DNA of 64,000 nt, from positions 3,968,001-4,032,000 of the forward strand of contig NZ_JAFBBO010000001.1 of assembly GCF_016907235.1 (NCBI RefSeq). The letters run 5' to 3'. Below are positions 1 through 8,490 of the stretch, piece by piece. The DNA is from Oerskovia jenensis. Lineage in GTDB: Bacteria; Actinomycetota; Actinomycetes; Actinomycetales; Cellulomonadaceae. Positions within the stretch are counted from its first letter, which is position 1, and each line of letters opens with the position of its first letter. A program made the position numbers and the translations under genes. The notes under the pieces were generated by a model. It had not been told where the DNA came from. It searched no databases and was given only the letters and a program-made list of their open reading frames with translations.

Positions 1-2
1 CG

Positions 3-932
3 CTCGACGACATCAACGCCGCCCTGACCGGGCTGCCCGAGACGTCGACCGTCGCCGACCTGGCGCAGGCGATCGAGGCCGTCCTGACCGACGACATCAC
101 CATGGTCGGGTTCTCGCCCGAGGCCGTCGCGATCGCGGTGCGCCGCGCGCTCGGTCACGCGACCGGCTGGGGTGACCACGTCTTCGAGATCATCCACGAG
201 GGACCCGAGCAGCCCGCGATGCACCTCGCGCTCGACCAGGTCCTGACCGAGGAGCTCGACGCCGGCCGGCGCGGCCCGACGCTGCGCATCTGGGAGTGGG
301 GCGCGCCCGCGGTCATCATCGGGTCGTTCCAGTCGCTCGCGAACGAGGTCGACCCCGAGGGGGCCGCGAAGCACGGCATCACCGTGGTCCGCCGGATCTC
401 GGGCGGCGGCGCCATGTTCGTCGAGCCCGGCAACACCATCACGTACTCGTTGACCGTCCCGGCCTCGCTCGTCGAGGGGCTGAGCTTCGAGCGCTCGTAC
501 GCGTTCCTCGACGACTGGGTGCTGGGGGCGCTCGCCGACGTCGGCGTGCACGCCACGTACAAGCCGCTCAACGACATCGCGTCCCCGGCCGGCAAGATCG
601 CGGGCGCCGCGCAGAAGCGCCTGCGCGGGGGAGCGGTGCTGCACCACGTGACCATGGCGTACGACATCGACGCCGACAAGATGCTCGAGGTCCTGCGCAT
701 CGGTCGCGAGAAGATGAGCGACAAGGGCACCAAGAGCGCCAACAAGCGCGTCGACCCGGTGCGCTCGCAGACCGGCATGGCGCGCGAGGAGGTCATCGAG
801 GCCTTCAAGGCGCACTTCCGGTCGCGGTACCGCACGGTCGACGGTGCCGTGACGGCCGACGAGCGCGCGCAGGCCGAGGAGCTCGTGCGCACGAAGTTCG
901 GCACCGAGGAGTGGACCGCGCGCGTGCCGTGA
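3..932 (+). CDS. lplA: Lipoate-protein ligase A family protein (5' end outside window)
   Basis: Likely attaches lipoate (or octanoate) to E2 and GcvH lipoyl domains in the cytoplasm. The frame is open from the window edge (309 residues visible), so the start lies upstream; an internal ATG at 102 is not the start. The first ~35 residues match the helical tail of the accessory domain that actinobacterial LplA proteins carry before the ligase fold. The catalytic domain follows, with RRISGGGAMF (lipoate-binding loop) and SPAGKIAGAAQ, whose Lys is the conserved binding Lys of the BPL/LplA/LipB fold. The C-terminus has the usual helical region. No linked lipoyl-domain gene is visible. Confidence 0.85.
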   Translation, partial: LDDINAALTGLPETSTVADLAQAIEAVLTDDITMVGFSPEAVAIAVRRALGHATGWGDHVFEIIHEGPEQPAMHLALDQVLTEELDAGRRGPTLRIWEWGAPAVIIGSFQSLANEVDPEGAAKHGITVVRRISGGGAMFVEPGNTITYSLTVPASLVEGLSFERSYAFLDDWVLGALADVGVHATYKPLNDIASPAGKIAGAAQKRLRGGAVLHHVTMAYDIDADKMLEVLRIGREKMSDKGTKSANKRVDPVRSQTGMAREEVIEAFKAHFRSRYRTVDGAVTADERAQAEELVRTKFGTEEWTARVP

Positions 933-1079
933 CGCGGTAGCCGTCGGGTCGTCGCCGGGTGACGCTCCGTGCCGTCGCCCGGCGCCCTCTGCTGGGGTCT
1001 CGTGCGGGGGCGAGCCCCCGTGGCGGGGCGCCGAGGTCACCGGCAGGTCACAACTTCGCGGCGGACTTCCCTCTGCCAT

Positions 1080-1232
1080 CGTTTGGCGGTAATCTTCACG
1101 AACACCCAACCTGATGTAAGTTTGTTTCAGAGTCGAAGGGCCCCGACGATCCGGCGCCTTCACGAACGATCAGGTCCGCAGGGACGAACGGCTGGCCGCG
1201 ACGCGGCAGCCGACCAGAAAGGAAGTCACGGC
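1080..1232 (+). promoter_or_regulatory. Promoter and leader of the amino-sugar ABC/NagZ/AnmK/MurQ operon
   Basis: The 933-1232 gap has no gene. Its second half holds an A/T-richer island (about 1076-1135), rare in this genome, with a TAATCT -10-like box at 1090-1095. A site around 1111-1130 has CTGA and TCAG ends enclosing an AGTTTGTTT core, a plausible operator for a sugar-responsive repressor. No repressor gene is linked. A GAAAGGAAG Shine-Dalgarno lies just before the ATG at 1233. Confidence 0.45.
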
Positions 1233-2540
1233 ATGCAGCGACGCAGCACGGTGGCCGTCACGGGCACCCTCCTCCTGGCGCTCGGCCTCACCGCGTGTGG
1301 CGGCGGGGACAACAGCGGCGGCGAGGCCACGGGGGACGCAGCCTCCGCCGACCACACCGGCGAGACCCTCACCGTCTGGATCATGGAGGGCACCAACCCC
1401 GACGGGGACGCCTTCTTCGACGAGGTCACCACCGCGTTCAAGGAAGAGACCGGCGCCGACCTCCAGATCGAGTTCCAGCCGTGGGCCAGCGCGCACGACA
1501 AGTTCACGACCTCCATCGCGGGCAACACCACGCCGGACGTCGCCGAGCTCGGCACCACCTGGACCGGTGAGTTCGCCGACGTCGGCGCCCTGTCCGACCT
1601 GACCGACCGGATCAAGGACGCGGGCCTCGAGGAGGACCTCGTCCCCGGGCTCGTCGAGTCCGCGACGCTCGACGGCGCGCAGTACGGCATGCCCTGGTAC
1701 GCCGGGGTGCGCTCGGTCATCTACCGCAAGGACCTCTTCGAGGCGGCCGGCATCGCGATCCCCACGACGTGGGCCGAGCTCCAGGCCGCGGCCGAGACGC
1801 TCAAGGCCGCGAACCCGGGTCTCATCCCCTTCCCGATCGCCGGTGACTCCCAGTACGGCGCCATGCCCTTCATCTGGGGCGCGGGCGGCGACCTGGCCGT
1901 CAAGGACGGCGACACCTGGAAGTCCGAGATCAACTCCGCGGACTCCGTCAAGGGCCTCGAGTTCTACACGGGTCTCGCGACCGACGCGGGTCTGTCGACC
2001 GCTGCGGCCACGACGTGGAAGGAGACCGACCTCCTGTCGAACTTCGAGCAGGGCAACGTCGGCATGATGATCTCCGGCAGCTGGACCCCGGGCAAGATCC
2101 TCACGGACGTCCCGGACATGGCCGACAAGATCGGCGCGTTCCCCATCCCGGGCGAGACCGACGGCCTGTCGGACTCGTTCCTGGGCGGCTCGCACCTGGG
2201 TGTCTTCGCGGCCAGCGAGAAGCAGGACCTCGCGTGGGAGTTCGTCGAGATGATGACGACCGGCGAGTTCGCGCAGGAGTGGGGCAACCAGTCCGGGTAC
2301 TTCCCCGGCCAGACCTCGCTCCTCGAGAAGGTCATCGAGGAGAACGACCCGCTCGTCGCGCCGTTCGCCCAGCAGATGGTCGAGGCCGGCGCCTCGGTCC
2401 CGGTGACGCCGCTCTACGGCCAGATCCAGGGCAAGAAGACCGTCGAGACGATGCTGCAGTCGATCCTCTCGGGCAGCGCCACGGTCAAGGAGGCCGCGGA
2501 CACCGCGGCCGCCGACATGAACGAGACCTTCGGGTCCTGA
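1233..2540 (+). CDS. Sugar ABC transporter substrate-binding lipoprotein (family 1)
   Basis: Extracellular solute-binding protein of a CUT1-type importer, 435 aa. The ATG at 1233 is chosen over the upstream in-frame ATG at 969 because it has a good Shine-Dalgarno and begins a classical lipoprotein signal: RR, a hydrophobic stretch, lipobox LTAC with Cys22, then a Gly/Ser/Asp-rich linker. The mature part starts with TLTVWIMEG, typical of family 1 binding proteins. It is the first gene of an operon whose last three genes catabolise peptidoglycan amino sugars, so the ligand is probably a GlcNAc/MurNAc-type sugar; that is inferred from context only. Confidence 0.85.
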   Translation: MQRRSTVAVTGTLLLALGLTACGGGDNSGGEATGDAASADHTGETLTVWIMEGTNPDGDAFFDEVTTAFKEETGADLQIEFQPWASAHDKFTTSIAGNTTPDVAELGTTWTGEFADVGALSDLTDRIKDAGLEEDLVPGLVESATLDGAQYGMPWYAGVRSVIYRKDLFEAAGIAIPTTWAELQAAAETLKAANPGLIPFPIAGDSQYGAMPFIWGAGGDLAVKDGDTWKSEINSADSVKGLEFYTGLATDAGLSTAAATTWKETDLLSNFEQGNVGMMISGSWTPGKILTDVPDMADKIGAFPIPGETDGLSDSFLGGSHLGVFAASEKQDLAWEFVEMMTTGEFAQEWGNQSGYFPGQTSLLEKVIEENDPLVAPFAQQMVEAGASVPVTPLYGQIQGKKTVETMLQSILSGSATVKEAADTAAADMNETFGS

Positions 2541-2547
2541 CGAACCC

Positions 2548-3564
2548 ATGGCAGATCTGCACCAGGTTCCCGGCGCGTCGGCCGACAAGCTGACGCGCCG
2601 GGCTCCGGCCCCGGTTTCTCCGTCCACCCCGGGCCGCAGCACGGGCCGGCGCGGCATGCACGGCGCGCTCGGCCACAAGTCTCCGCTGCGCCCCTGGCTG
2701 CTCCTGGCCCCCGCGCTCGGTGTCCTCGGCATCCTGCTCCTGTGGCCCCTGGCCCGCGTCGTGATGATCTCGCTGCAGGACTACGGCCTGCGGCAGATCG
2801 CCTCGGGCGAGTCGAACTACATCGGCTTCGACAACTACGCCGCGATCTTCGGTGACTCGTTCCTGTGGACCGTCGTCCTGCCCAACACGATCGGCTTCGC
2901 GGTCGCGTGCGTGGTGCTCACGGTGGTCCTCGGTACGGCGGTCGCGCTGTTCCTCAACAACCTCGGGACGTTCTGGCGCACGATCTGCTCGACGGCGATC
3001 ATGGTCGCCTGGGCCGTCCCGGCCATCACCGGCACGTACGTGTGGATCTGGATCTTCGACCCGCTCAACGGTCTGGTCTCCTCGGTGCTCGACTCGGTCG
3101 GTCTGATCGACCCGGCGACCACGAACTGGTTCACCGAGCGCCTGAGCTTCTACGCGATCGCGACCCTCAACGTCGTGCACCACGGGTTCCCCTTCGTGGC
3201 GATCACGGTCCTCGCGGGCCTGCTGACGATCCCCAAGGAGCTGCACGAGGCCGCGATGATGGACGGCGCCACGCCCTGGCGCCGGTTCTGGACCATCACC
3301 GCGCCGATCCTGCGCCCCGTCTTCGCGGTCGTGACGATCCTGTCGACCATCTGGGACTTCAAGGTCTTCACCCAGATCTACCTGATGCCCGGCGGCAACG
3401 GCGGCAACAAGGAGGTCTTCAACCTCGGCGTGTGGTCGTACATCCAGTCCTTCGCGCAGGGCAAGTACGGGATGGGCTCGGCGATCGCCGTGCTGCTCAC
3501 CCTGATCCTGCTCGGGATCACCGTCGTGTACATGCGCACCCTGTTCAAGGAGGAGGAGCTGTGA
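2548..3564 (+). CDS. Sugar ABC transporter permease, MalF/UgpA type
   Basis: Inner-membrane permease (338 aa) of the CUT1 importer, starting 8 nt after the binding-protein stop. A cytoplasmic Ser/Pro/Arg-rich N-terminus (~45 aa) precedes six predicted membrane segments. The EAA loop contacting the ATPase is visible (ELHEAAMMDGATPWRRFW). Its last codons overlap the next permease start. No ATP-binding gene is in the operon, so a shared MsiK-like ATPase encoded elsewhere probably energises it, as is common in actinobacteria. Confidence 0.88.
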   Translation: MADLHQVPGASADKLTRRAPAPVSPSTPGRSTGRRGMHGALGHKSPLRPWLLLAPALGVLGILLLWPLARVVMISLQDYGLRQIASGESNYIGFDNYAAIFGDSFLWTVVLPNTIGFAVACVVLTVVLGTAVALFLNNLGTFWRTICSTAIMVAWAVPAITGTYVWIWIFDPLNGLVSSVLDSVGLIDPATTNWFTERLSFYAIATLNVVHHGFPFVAITVLAGLLTIPKELHEAAMMDGATPWRRFWTITAPILRPVFAVVTILSTIWDFKVFTQIYLMPGGNGGNKEVFNLGVWSYIQSFAQGKYGMGSAIAVLLTLILLGITVVYMRTLFKEEEL

Positions 3565-4505
3565 GCGCCCTGACCGGTACCCCGTCCAGCACCCCGCGCA
3601 CGGCCGGCCGCGCGGGTCGCACGGAGGCCGCATCGATCGACGGAGACGCCCCGCGCCCCCCGCAGGTCCTGCGCGTCAAGGCACGCAAGCGTCCCCTGCC
3701 CACCGCGGGCAAGGTCGTGGGCATCGTCGCGCTGCTCGCCTTCGCGCTGTTCCCGGCGTACTGGATGTTCTCCTCGGCGATCGACCCCGAGGCCGCGACC
3801 CGTGGCGCCCGGCTCCTTCCCGCAGGCGTCACGTGGGACAACTTCGTGACCGTGATCGACGACGGAGGGTTCGGCAACTACCTGCGCAACTCGATCGTCG
3901 TCGCGATCGGCGCGGTCGTGTTCTCGTCGGTGCTCGCGCTGCTCGCGGCCGTCGCGGTGAGCCGGTTCAGGTTCCGCTTCCGCAAGTCGATCCTCGTGCT
4001 CGTCCTCATGGTGCAGATGGTGCCCCTCGAGGCCCTCGTCATCCCGCTGTTCCTCCAGATGCGCACCCTCGGCATGCTCAACTCGCTCCTGGGTCTGACG
4101 ATCGTCTACATCGCCTTCTCGCTGTCGTTCGCGATCTGGATGCTGCGCGGGTTCGTCGCGGCCGTCCCGGTCGAGCTCGAGGAGGCCGCGTACCTCGACG
4201 GCGCCTCGTGGGGCCGCATGTTCTGGAAGATCCTGCTGCCGCTCGTCGCCCCCGGCGTCGTCGCCACGAGCGTCTTCTCGTTCATCACCGCCTGGAACGA
4301 GTTCATCTTCGCCCTGACCTTCCTCCAGCAGTCGGCCAAGTACACCGTGCCGATCGGCCTGCAGAAGTTCTTCGGCGAGAACACGACCGACTGGGGCGCC
4401 GTCATGGCCGCCTCGACCCTCATCACGCTGCCCGTGATCGTCTTCTTCGTCCTCGTGCAGCGCAACCTGTCCTCCGGCCTGACTGCTGGGTCGGTGAAGG
4501 GATGA
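3561..4505 (+). CDS. Sugar ABC transporter permease, MalG/UgpE type
   Basis: Second permease of the importer, 314 aa. The start is GTG at 3561, overlapping the upstream TGA (GTGA) with a strong AGGAGGAG before it, which indicates translational coupling. Six membrane segments follow a ~50-residue Arg-rich N-terminal extension. The EAA loop reads ELEEAAYLDGASWGRMF. The C-terminus SGLTAGSVKG is typical of MalG-like subunits. It forms the heterodimeric channel with the upstream permease. Confidence 0.88.
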   Translation: MSALTGTPSSTPRTAGRAGRTEAASIDGDAPRPPQVLRVKARKRPLPTAGKVVGIVALLAFALFPAYWMFSSAIDPEAATRGARLLPAGVTWDNFVTVIDDGGFGNYLRNSIVVAIGAVVFSSVLALLAAVAVSRFRFRFRKSILVLVLMVQMVPLEALVIPLFLQMRTLGMLNSLLGLTIVYIAFSLSFAIWMLRGFVAAVPVELEEAAYLDGASWGRMFWKILLPLVAPGVVATSVFSFITAWNEFIFALTFLQQSAKYTVPIGLQKFFGENTTDWGAVMAASTLITLPVIVFFVLVQRNLSSGLTAGSVKG

Positions 4506-6064
4506 CCACCGTGCACCACGACGCGCTGCGCGCCGTCAACGGCGTCCTGCTCCCCGGTTTCACGGGGACGGACGCCCCGGACTGGCTCCTCGCGGCCTGC
4601 GAGGAGGGCCTCGTGGGCGTGATCTACTTCGCGTACAACACGCCCGACGTCGCCACGACCGCCCGCCTCTCGGCCCGCCTGCACGAGGTCTCGCCCGACC
4701 TGCTGATCGCGATCGACGAGGAGGGCGGGGACGTCAGCCGCCTCGAGGCGGTCACGGGGTCGAGCATCCCGGGGGCCGCTGCCCTCGGGGCGGTCGACGA
4801 CGAGGACCTCACCGAGCGGGTCGCGCTCGCCCTCGGGCGGCTGATCGCGGCGACCGGGGTGGACCTCGACCTGGCACCCGTGCTCGACGTGAACTCCCGC
4901 ACCGAGAACCCCGTCGTGGGGGTCCGTGCGTTCGGCGCGACGCCCGGGCTGGTGTCCCGGCACGGCGCCGCGTTCGTGCAGGGCCTGCACCGCGCGGGCG
5001 TCGGGGCGTGCGGCAAGCACTTCCCGGGGCACGGCGCGACCGACGTGGACTCCCACCTGTCGCTGCCCGTGGTCGACGACTCGCTCGCCACGATCCGCGA
5101 GCGCGACCTGCCGCCGTTCCTGCGGGCCTTCGAGCCCGACGTCGACCTCGACTCGATCATGACCGCGCACCTGCTGGTCCCCGCGATCGGACCGCGACCC
5201 GTCTCGCTCGAGCCCGCCGCCGCAGCCCTGGCGCGCGAGCTCGGCTTCGAGGGCCCCATCATCACCGACGCGCTCGACATGGGCGCGGTCACGGGCGGTG
5301 ACGGGATCGGCGAGGTCGCCGTCCAGGCCATCGAGGGCGGCGCGGACCTGCTGTGCCTCGGCACGACGGTCGGCCGCGACGACGAGGCGCTGTTCCGCCA
5401 GGCGCAGACCGCGCTCCTCGCCGCGGTCGAGGAGGGCCGGGTCACGATCGAGCGCCTCCACGAGTCCGCGGCCCGCACCGCGCGCACGGTGCGCCGGGTA
5501 CGCGAGCTCCAGACCGCCGCGGGGGCGACCTGCGGTCCCGTCGAGGCGACGGCCGCGCTCGAGGCGCTCGCCGTCGTCGGGCAGGAGGCCGCCGAGCGGG
5601 CCGTGCGCGTCCACGGTCCCGCCACGCACCTCGACCCGTCCGGCCCCGCGCCCGACGTCGTCGACCTGCGCCAGCGGTTCGACCACGCCGCCGGGCGCAC
5701 CGCCCAGCACGTCCAGACCGCGCTCGTCGCGGCCTTCCCGGACACGGCCCTCCACGCCTTCTCCGACCCGGCCGGGTGGGAGGGCGTGCTCGTCGCGGTC
5801 TCGGCGCGGCAGGCGGACGGCCCCGCTCGACCGCTCGTCGTCATCACGCGCGAGCCCGTCCCGGGCAGCCGCGAGGCCGGCATGCTCGACGCCCTGCGCG
5901 CCGCCCGGCCCGACCTCGTCGCGGTCCACACCGGCTTCCCCGACGCCGTCCCCGCCTGGTTCGGCGACCGGACCACCGTCGTCGTCGCCTGCGGCACCGG
6001 ACGCGCGAACGCGTGCGCCGCCGTCGGACGGCTGACCGCGCTCACCTCGGAGGTACCCCGATGA
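4502..6064 (+). CDS. nagZ: Beta-N-acetylglucosaminidase, glycoside hydrolase family 3 (NagZ-like)
   Basis: Hydrolyses beta-GlcNAc from muropeptide sugars such as GlcNAc-MurNAc or GlcNAc-anhydroMurNAc. The NagZ hallmark KHFPGHGATDVDSH lies at residues 172-185, giving the Asp183/His185 acid-base dyad, and the nucleophile is Asp256 in ITDALDMG. At 520 aa it has a catalytic TIM barrel (~1-345) plus a C-terminal alpha/beta domain; Gram-negative NagZ is ~340 aa. There is no signal peptide, so it should be cytoplasmic, unlike secreted Bacillus NagZ, which fits a model of sugar import before cleavage. The ATG overlaps the permease stop (ATGA), and its own stop overlaps anmK the same way. Confidence 0.88.
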   Translation: MTTVHHDALRAVNGVLLPGFTGTDAPDWLLAACEEGLVGVIYFAYNTPDVATTARLSARLHEVSPDLLIAIDEEGGDVSRLEAVTGSSIPGAAALGAVDDEDLTERVALALGRLIAATGVDLDLAPVLDVNSRTENPVVGVRAFGATPGLVSRHGAAFVQGLHRAGVGACGKHFPGHGATDVDSHLSLPVVDDSLATIRERDLPPFLRAFEPDVDLDSIMTAHLLVPAIGPRPVSLEPAAAALARELGFEGPIITDALDMGAVTGGDGIGEVAVQAIEGGADLLCLGTTVGRDDEALFRQAQTALLAAVEEGRVTIERLHESAARTARTVRRVRELQTAAGATCGPVEATAALEALAVVGQEAAERAVRVHGPATHLDPSGPAPDVVDLRQRFDHAAGRTAQHVQTALVAAFPDTALHAFSDPAGWEGVLVAVSARQADGPARPLVVITREPVPGSREAGMLDALRAARPDLVAVHTGFPDAVPAWFGDRTTVVVACGTGRANACAAVGRLTALTSEVPR

Positions 6065-7371
6065 TCGTCCTCGGCCTGTCCTCCGGCACGTCGGTCGACG
6101 CGATCGACGCGGCCGCCGCCGACTTCCACCTCGGCCCCGACGGGGTCCTGCGCATGCGGCCCCTCGGGCACACCGAGTACGAGTGGCCTGCCGCGCTGCG
6201 CGAACGCATCCTCAAGGCGCTGCCGCCCGCCGCGGTCGACATGGGCGAGGTCACGCAGCTCGACACGCTCATCGGGCAGGAGTTCGGCAAGACCGGACGC
6301 CAGGCCATCGACGACGTCGCCGGCGGTGACGTCGACCTGGTCGCCTCGCACGGGCAGACGCTGTACCACTGGGTCGTCGGCGCCCGCGCGCACGGCAGCC
6401 TCCAGCTCGGCAACGCCGCCTGGATCGCCGAGCGCACCAAGCGGCCCGTCATCAGCGACTTCCGCGTCGCCGACATCGCCGCGGGCGGCCAGGGCGCGCC
6501 CCTCGTGAGCGTCCTCGACGCGCTGTGGCTCGGCCGCGACCCGCAGTCGCCCGACGGCGCGCCGGCCGGGCTGAGCGCGGCGCTCAACATCGGCGGGATC
6601 GCGAACGTCACGCTCGTCGGCGAGGTCGAGGCGCCCGTGACCGGGTGGGACACCGGGCCCGGCAACTGCCTCATCGACCTGGCGGCCCACGAACTCACGG
6701 GTGAGCCGTTCGACCGCGACGGCGCCCTGGGCGCCGCCGGGACCGTGGACCAGGCCGCGCTGCGTGCCCTGCTCGACGACCCGTACTTCGCGGCCAGGGC
6801 CCCCAAGTCGACCGGCCGCGAGCTGTTCGACGCGACCTACGTGCCGCGCAAGCTCGCGTCCGTGCGCCCCGACCTCACGGGTCCCGACCTCGTCGCGACC
6901 CTCACCGAGCTCACCGCGGTCACCATCGCCGAGGGACTGCTCAGCGTGGCCCAGGCCGTCCCCGCCGACCGGCGCCCCGGGGGAGACGCCACCGCCGAAC
7001 CCCAGCGGGAGGTGCGCCGCGTCGTCGTCTCTGGCGGCGGCGCGCACAACCCGACGCTGCTCGCGCGCCTGCGCGCCTACCTGCCGGGCGGCTGCGAGCT
7101 CCTCACGGCCGACCAGCTCGGCATGCCGATCGACGCCAAGGAGGCGTACCTCTTCGCGCTCCTCGGCTTCCTGTCGGCGCACGGCGTCGCAGGGACCGCC
7201 AAGGGGGCCCAGCGCCGGCGGTCGACCGGGGCGCGCCGCGCCGCCGTCCTGGGCTCGCTGACCCCACCCACCCCGCTCGTCTGGCCCGCGTTCACCGGGC
7301 CCATCCGCCGGCTCGTGCTGGCCAACACCCCGTTCGGGCTCGTCCCGATGCCGAAGGGAACGCACCGATGA
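6061..7371 (+). CDS. anmK: Anhydro-N-acetylmuramic acid kinase
   Basis: Opens and phosphorylates 1,6-anhydroMurNAc to MurNAc-6-phosphate using ATP. This is the step that salvages lytic-transglycosylase products. The 436-aa ASKHA-fold protein has the N-terminal phosphate loop GLSSGTSVDAID, the HGQTLYHW segment, the sugar-binding and catalytic TGWDTGPGN motif, and a C-terminal VVSGGGAHNP adenosine loop. It is ATGA-coupled on both sides, between nagZ and murQ, which supplies its substrate and consumes its product. The C-terminus is slightly longer than in E. coli AnmK (~370 aa), with an Arg-rich insert near residues 381-400. Confidence 0.92.
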   Translation: MIVLGLSSGTSVDAIDAAAADFHLGPDGVLRMRPLGHTEYEWPAALRERILKALPPAAVDMGEVTQLDTLIGQEFGKTGRQAIDDVAGGDVDLVASHGQTLYHWVVGARAHGSLQLGNAAWIAERTKRPVISDFRVADIAAGGQGAPLVSVLDALWLGRDPQSPDGAPAGLSAALNIGGIANVTLVGEVEAPVTGWDTGPGNCLIDLAAHELTGEPFDRDGALGAAGTVDQAALRALLDDPYFAARAPKSTGRELFDATYVPRKLASVRPDLTGPDLVATLTELTAVTIAEGLLSVAQAVPADRRPGGDATAEPQREVRRVVVSGGGAHNPTLLARLRAYLPGGCELLTADQLGMPIDAKEAYLFALLGFLSAHGVAGTAKGAQRRRSTGARRAAVLGSLTPPTPLVWPAFTGPIRRLVLANTPFGLVPMPKGTHR

Positions 7372-8339
7372 CCGAGACCCGCCCCGCGACGGACGCCGGA
7401 CCGGCAGGACTCACCTCCGCCGACGAGGACTGGCAGGACGTGCTCCGGCTCGCCTCCCCGACCGAGGAGCGCAACCCGCGCACCACGGACATCGACCTGC
7501 TCCCCACGGCTGAGGTCGTGCGCCGCATCACCGACGAGGACGCGGGGGTCGCCGACGCCGTGCGCGCCCAGGCCGACCACATCACCGCGGCCGTCGACCT
7601 GGCCGTGGCCGCGCTGCGCGGCGGCGGCAAGGTCCACTACTTCGGGTCCGGCACGTCGGGACGCCTCGGCGTCCTCGACGCGGTCGAGCTGCTGCCCACG
7701 TACGGCGTGGGCGACGAGTGGTTCGAGGCGCACCTCGCAGGCGGCGCCGGCGCCATGATGCTCGCGGTCGAAGGGGCCGAGGACGACGTCGAGCTCGGAC
7801 GCCGCGACGCCGACGGCGTGCGAGCGGGCGACCTGGTCGTGGGGCTCGCGGCCAGCGGCCGCACCCCCTACGTGGGTGGGGCGTTCGACGTCGCCGCCGA
7901 GCGAGGCGCCGCGACCGTGCTCGTGAGCGCCAACCCGCAGGCGCGCCTCGCCTCGCGCGTCGATGTCGCGATCCTCCTCGACACGGGCCCCGAGGTCGTG
8001 ACGGGCTCGACCCGCATGAAGGCCGCCACGGCGCAGAAGCTCGTGCTCAACACCTTCTCGACCGCGACCATGATCCGGCTCGGCAAGACGTACTCGAACC
8101 TCATGATCGACGTGCGCCCGACCAACCAGAAGCTGCGCGCGCGCATCGTGCGCATGCTCGTCCAGGCCACGGGGCTCGGCACCGACGAGTGCGAGCAGGT
8201 CCTCGCACGGGCGGGCGGCGAGATCCACGTCGCGCTCGTGATGCTGCTCGCCGGCGTCGGGGTCGACGAGGCCCGCGAGGCCCTGCGCGGGGCCGGGGCA
8301 CCCGGCGTGCGCCGCGCGCTCGAGCTGCTGGGGGCCTGA
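7368..8339 (+). CDS. murQ: N-acetylmuramic acid 6-phosphate etherase
   Basis: Cleaves the lactyl ether of MurNAc-6-P to GlcNAc-6-P and D-lactate, the last dedicated step of MurNAc catabolism. It is a 323-aa SIS-domain protein. The family signature TEERNPRTTDID is near residue 32. The phosphosugar loop GSGTSGRLG precedes catalytic Glu107 (VELLPTYG), and the second acidic residue is in VEGAEDD. STRMKAATAQK is the other SIS signature. It is the last gene of the operon (ATGA overlap with anmK) and faces yggS across a GC-rich repeat region. Confidence 0.93.
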   Translation: MTETRPATDAGPAGLTSADEDWQDVLRLASPTEERNPRTTDIDLLPTAEVVRRITDEDAGVADAVRAQADHITAAVDLAVAALRGGGKVHYFGSGTSGRLGVLDAVELLPTYGVGDEWFEAHLAGGAGAMMLAVEGAEDDVELGRRDADGVRAGDLVVGLAASGRTPYVGGAFDVAAERGAATVLVSANPQARLASRVDVAILLDTGPEVVTGSTRMKAATAQKLVLNTFSTATMIRLGKTYSNLMIDVRPTNQKLRARIVRMLVQATGLGTDECEQVLARAGGEIHVALVMLLAGVGVDEAREALRGAGAPGVRRALELLGA

Positions 8340-8490
8340 GCGCGAGCGGGTCGTCGGGCGGCCGACCGGGCACTGGGGCCCGGCCGGCGGCTCGGCGCTC
8401 GACGAGGCACGGCCGCCCGACGAGGCCCGGCCACCTTACGGAGACGCGGCCGCCGGCCGACGGAGACGCGGCCGCCCGACGGAGGCCGGG
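8340..8490. repeat. Repeat-rich gap between convergent murQ and yggS
   Basis: A 14-nt inverted repeat (TCGTCGGGCGGCCG at 8351-8364, its complement at 8410-8423) encloses a GC-only loop. Beyond it a 16-nt direct repeat CGGAGACGCGGCCGCC occurs at 8439-8454 and 8461-8476. The position between convergent stops suggests a bidirectional terminator that has accumulated short duplications. Confidence 0.6.

Noticed and set aside
969-1232. N-terminal extension of the amino-sugar binding protein
   Set aside because: It would bury the lipoprotein signal behind 88 residues of basic, low-quality sequence, and the ATG at 1233 has a clear Shine-Dalgarno.
1170-2732. Long minus-strand open frame opposite the binding-protein gene
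   Set aside because: Arg/Gly/Val-rich shadow typical of antisense frames in GC-rich DNA; no ribosome site or family resemblance.
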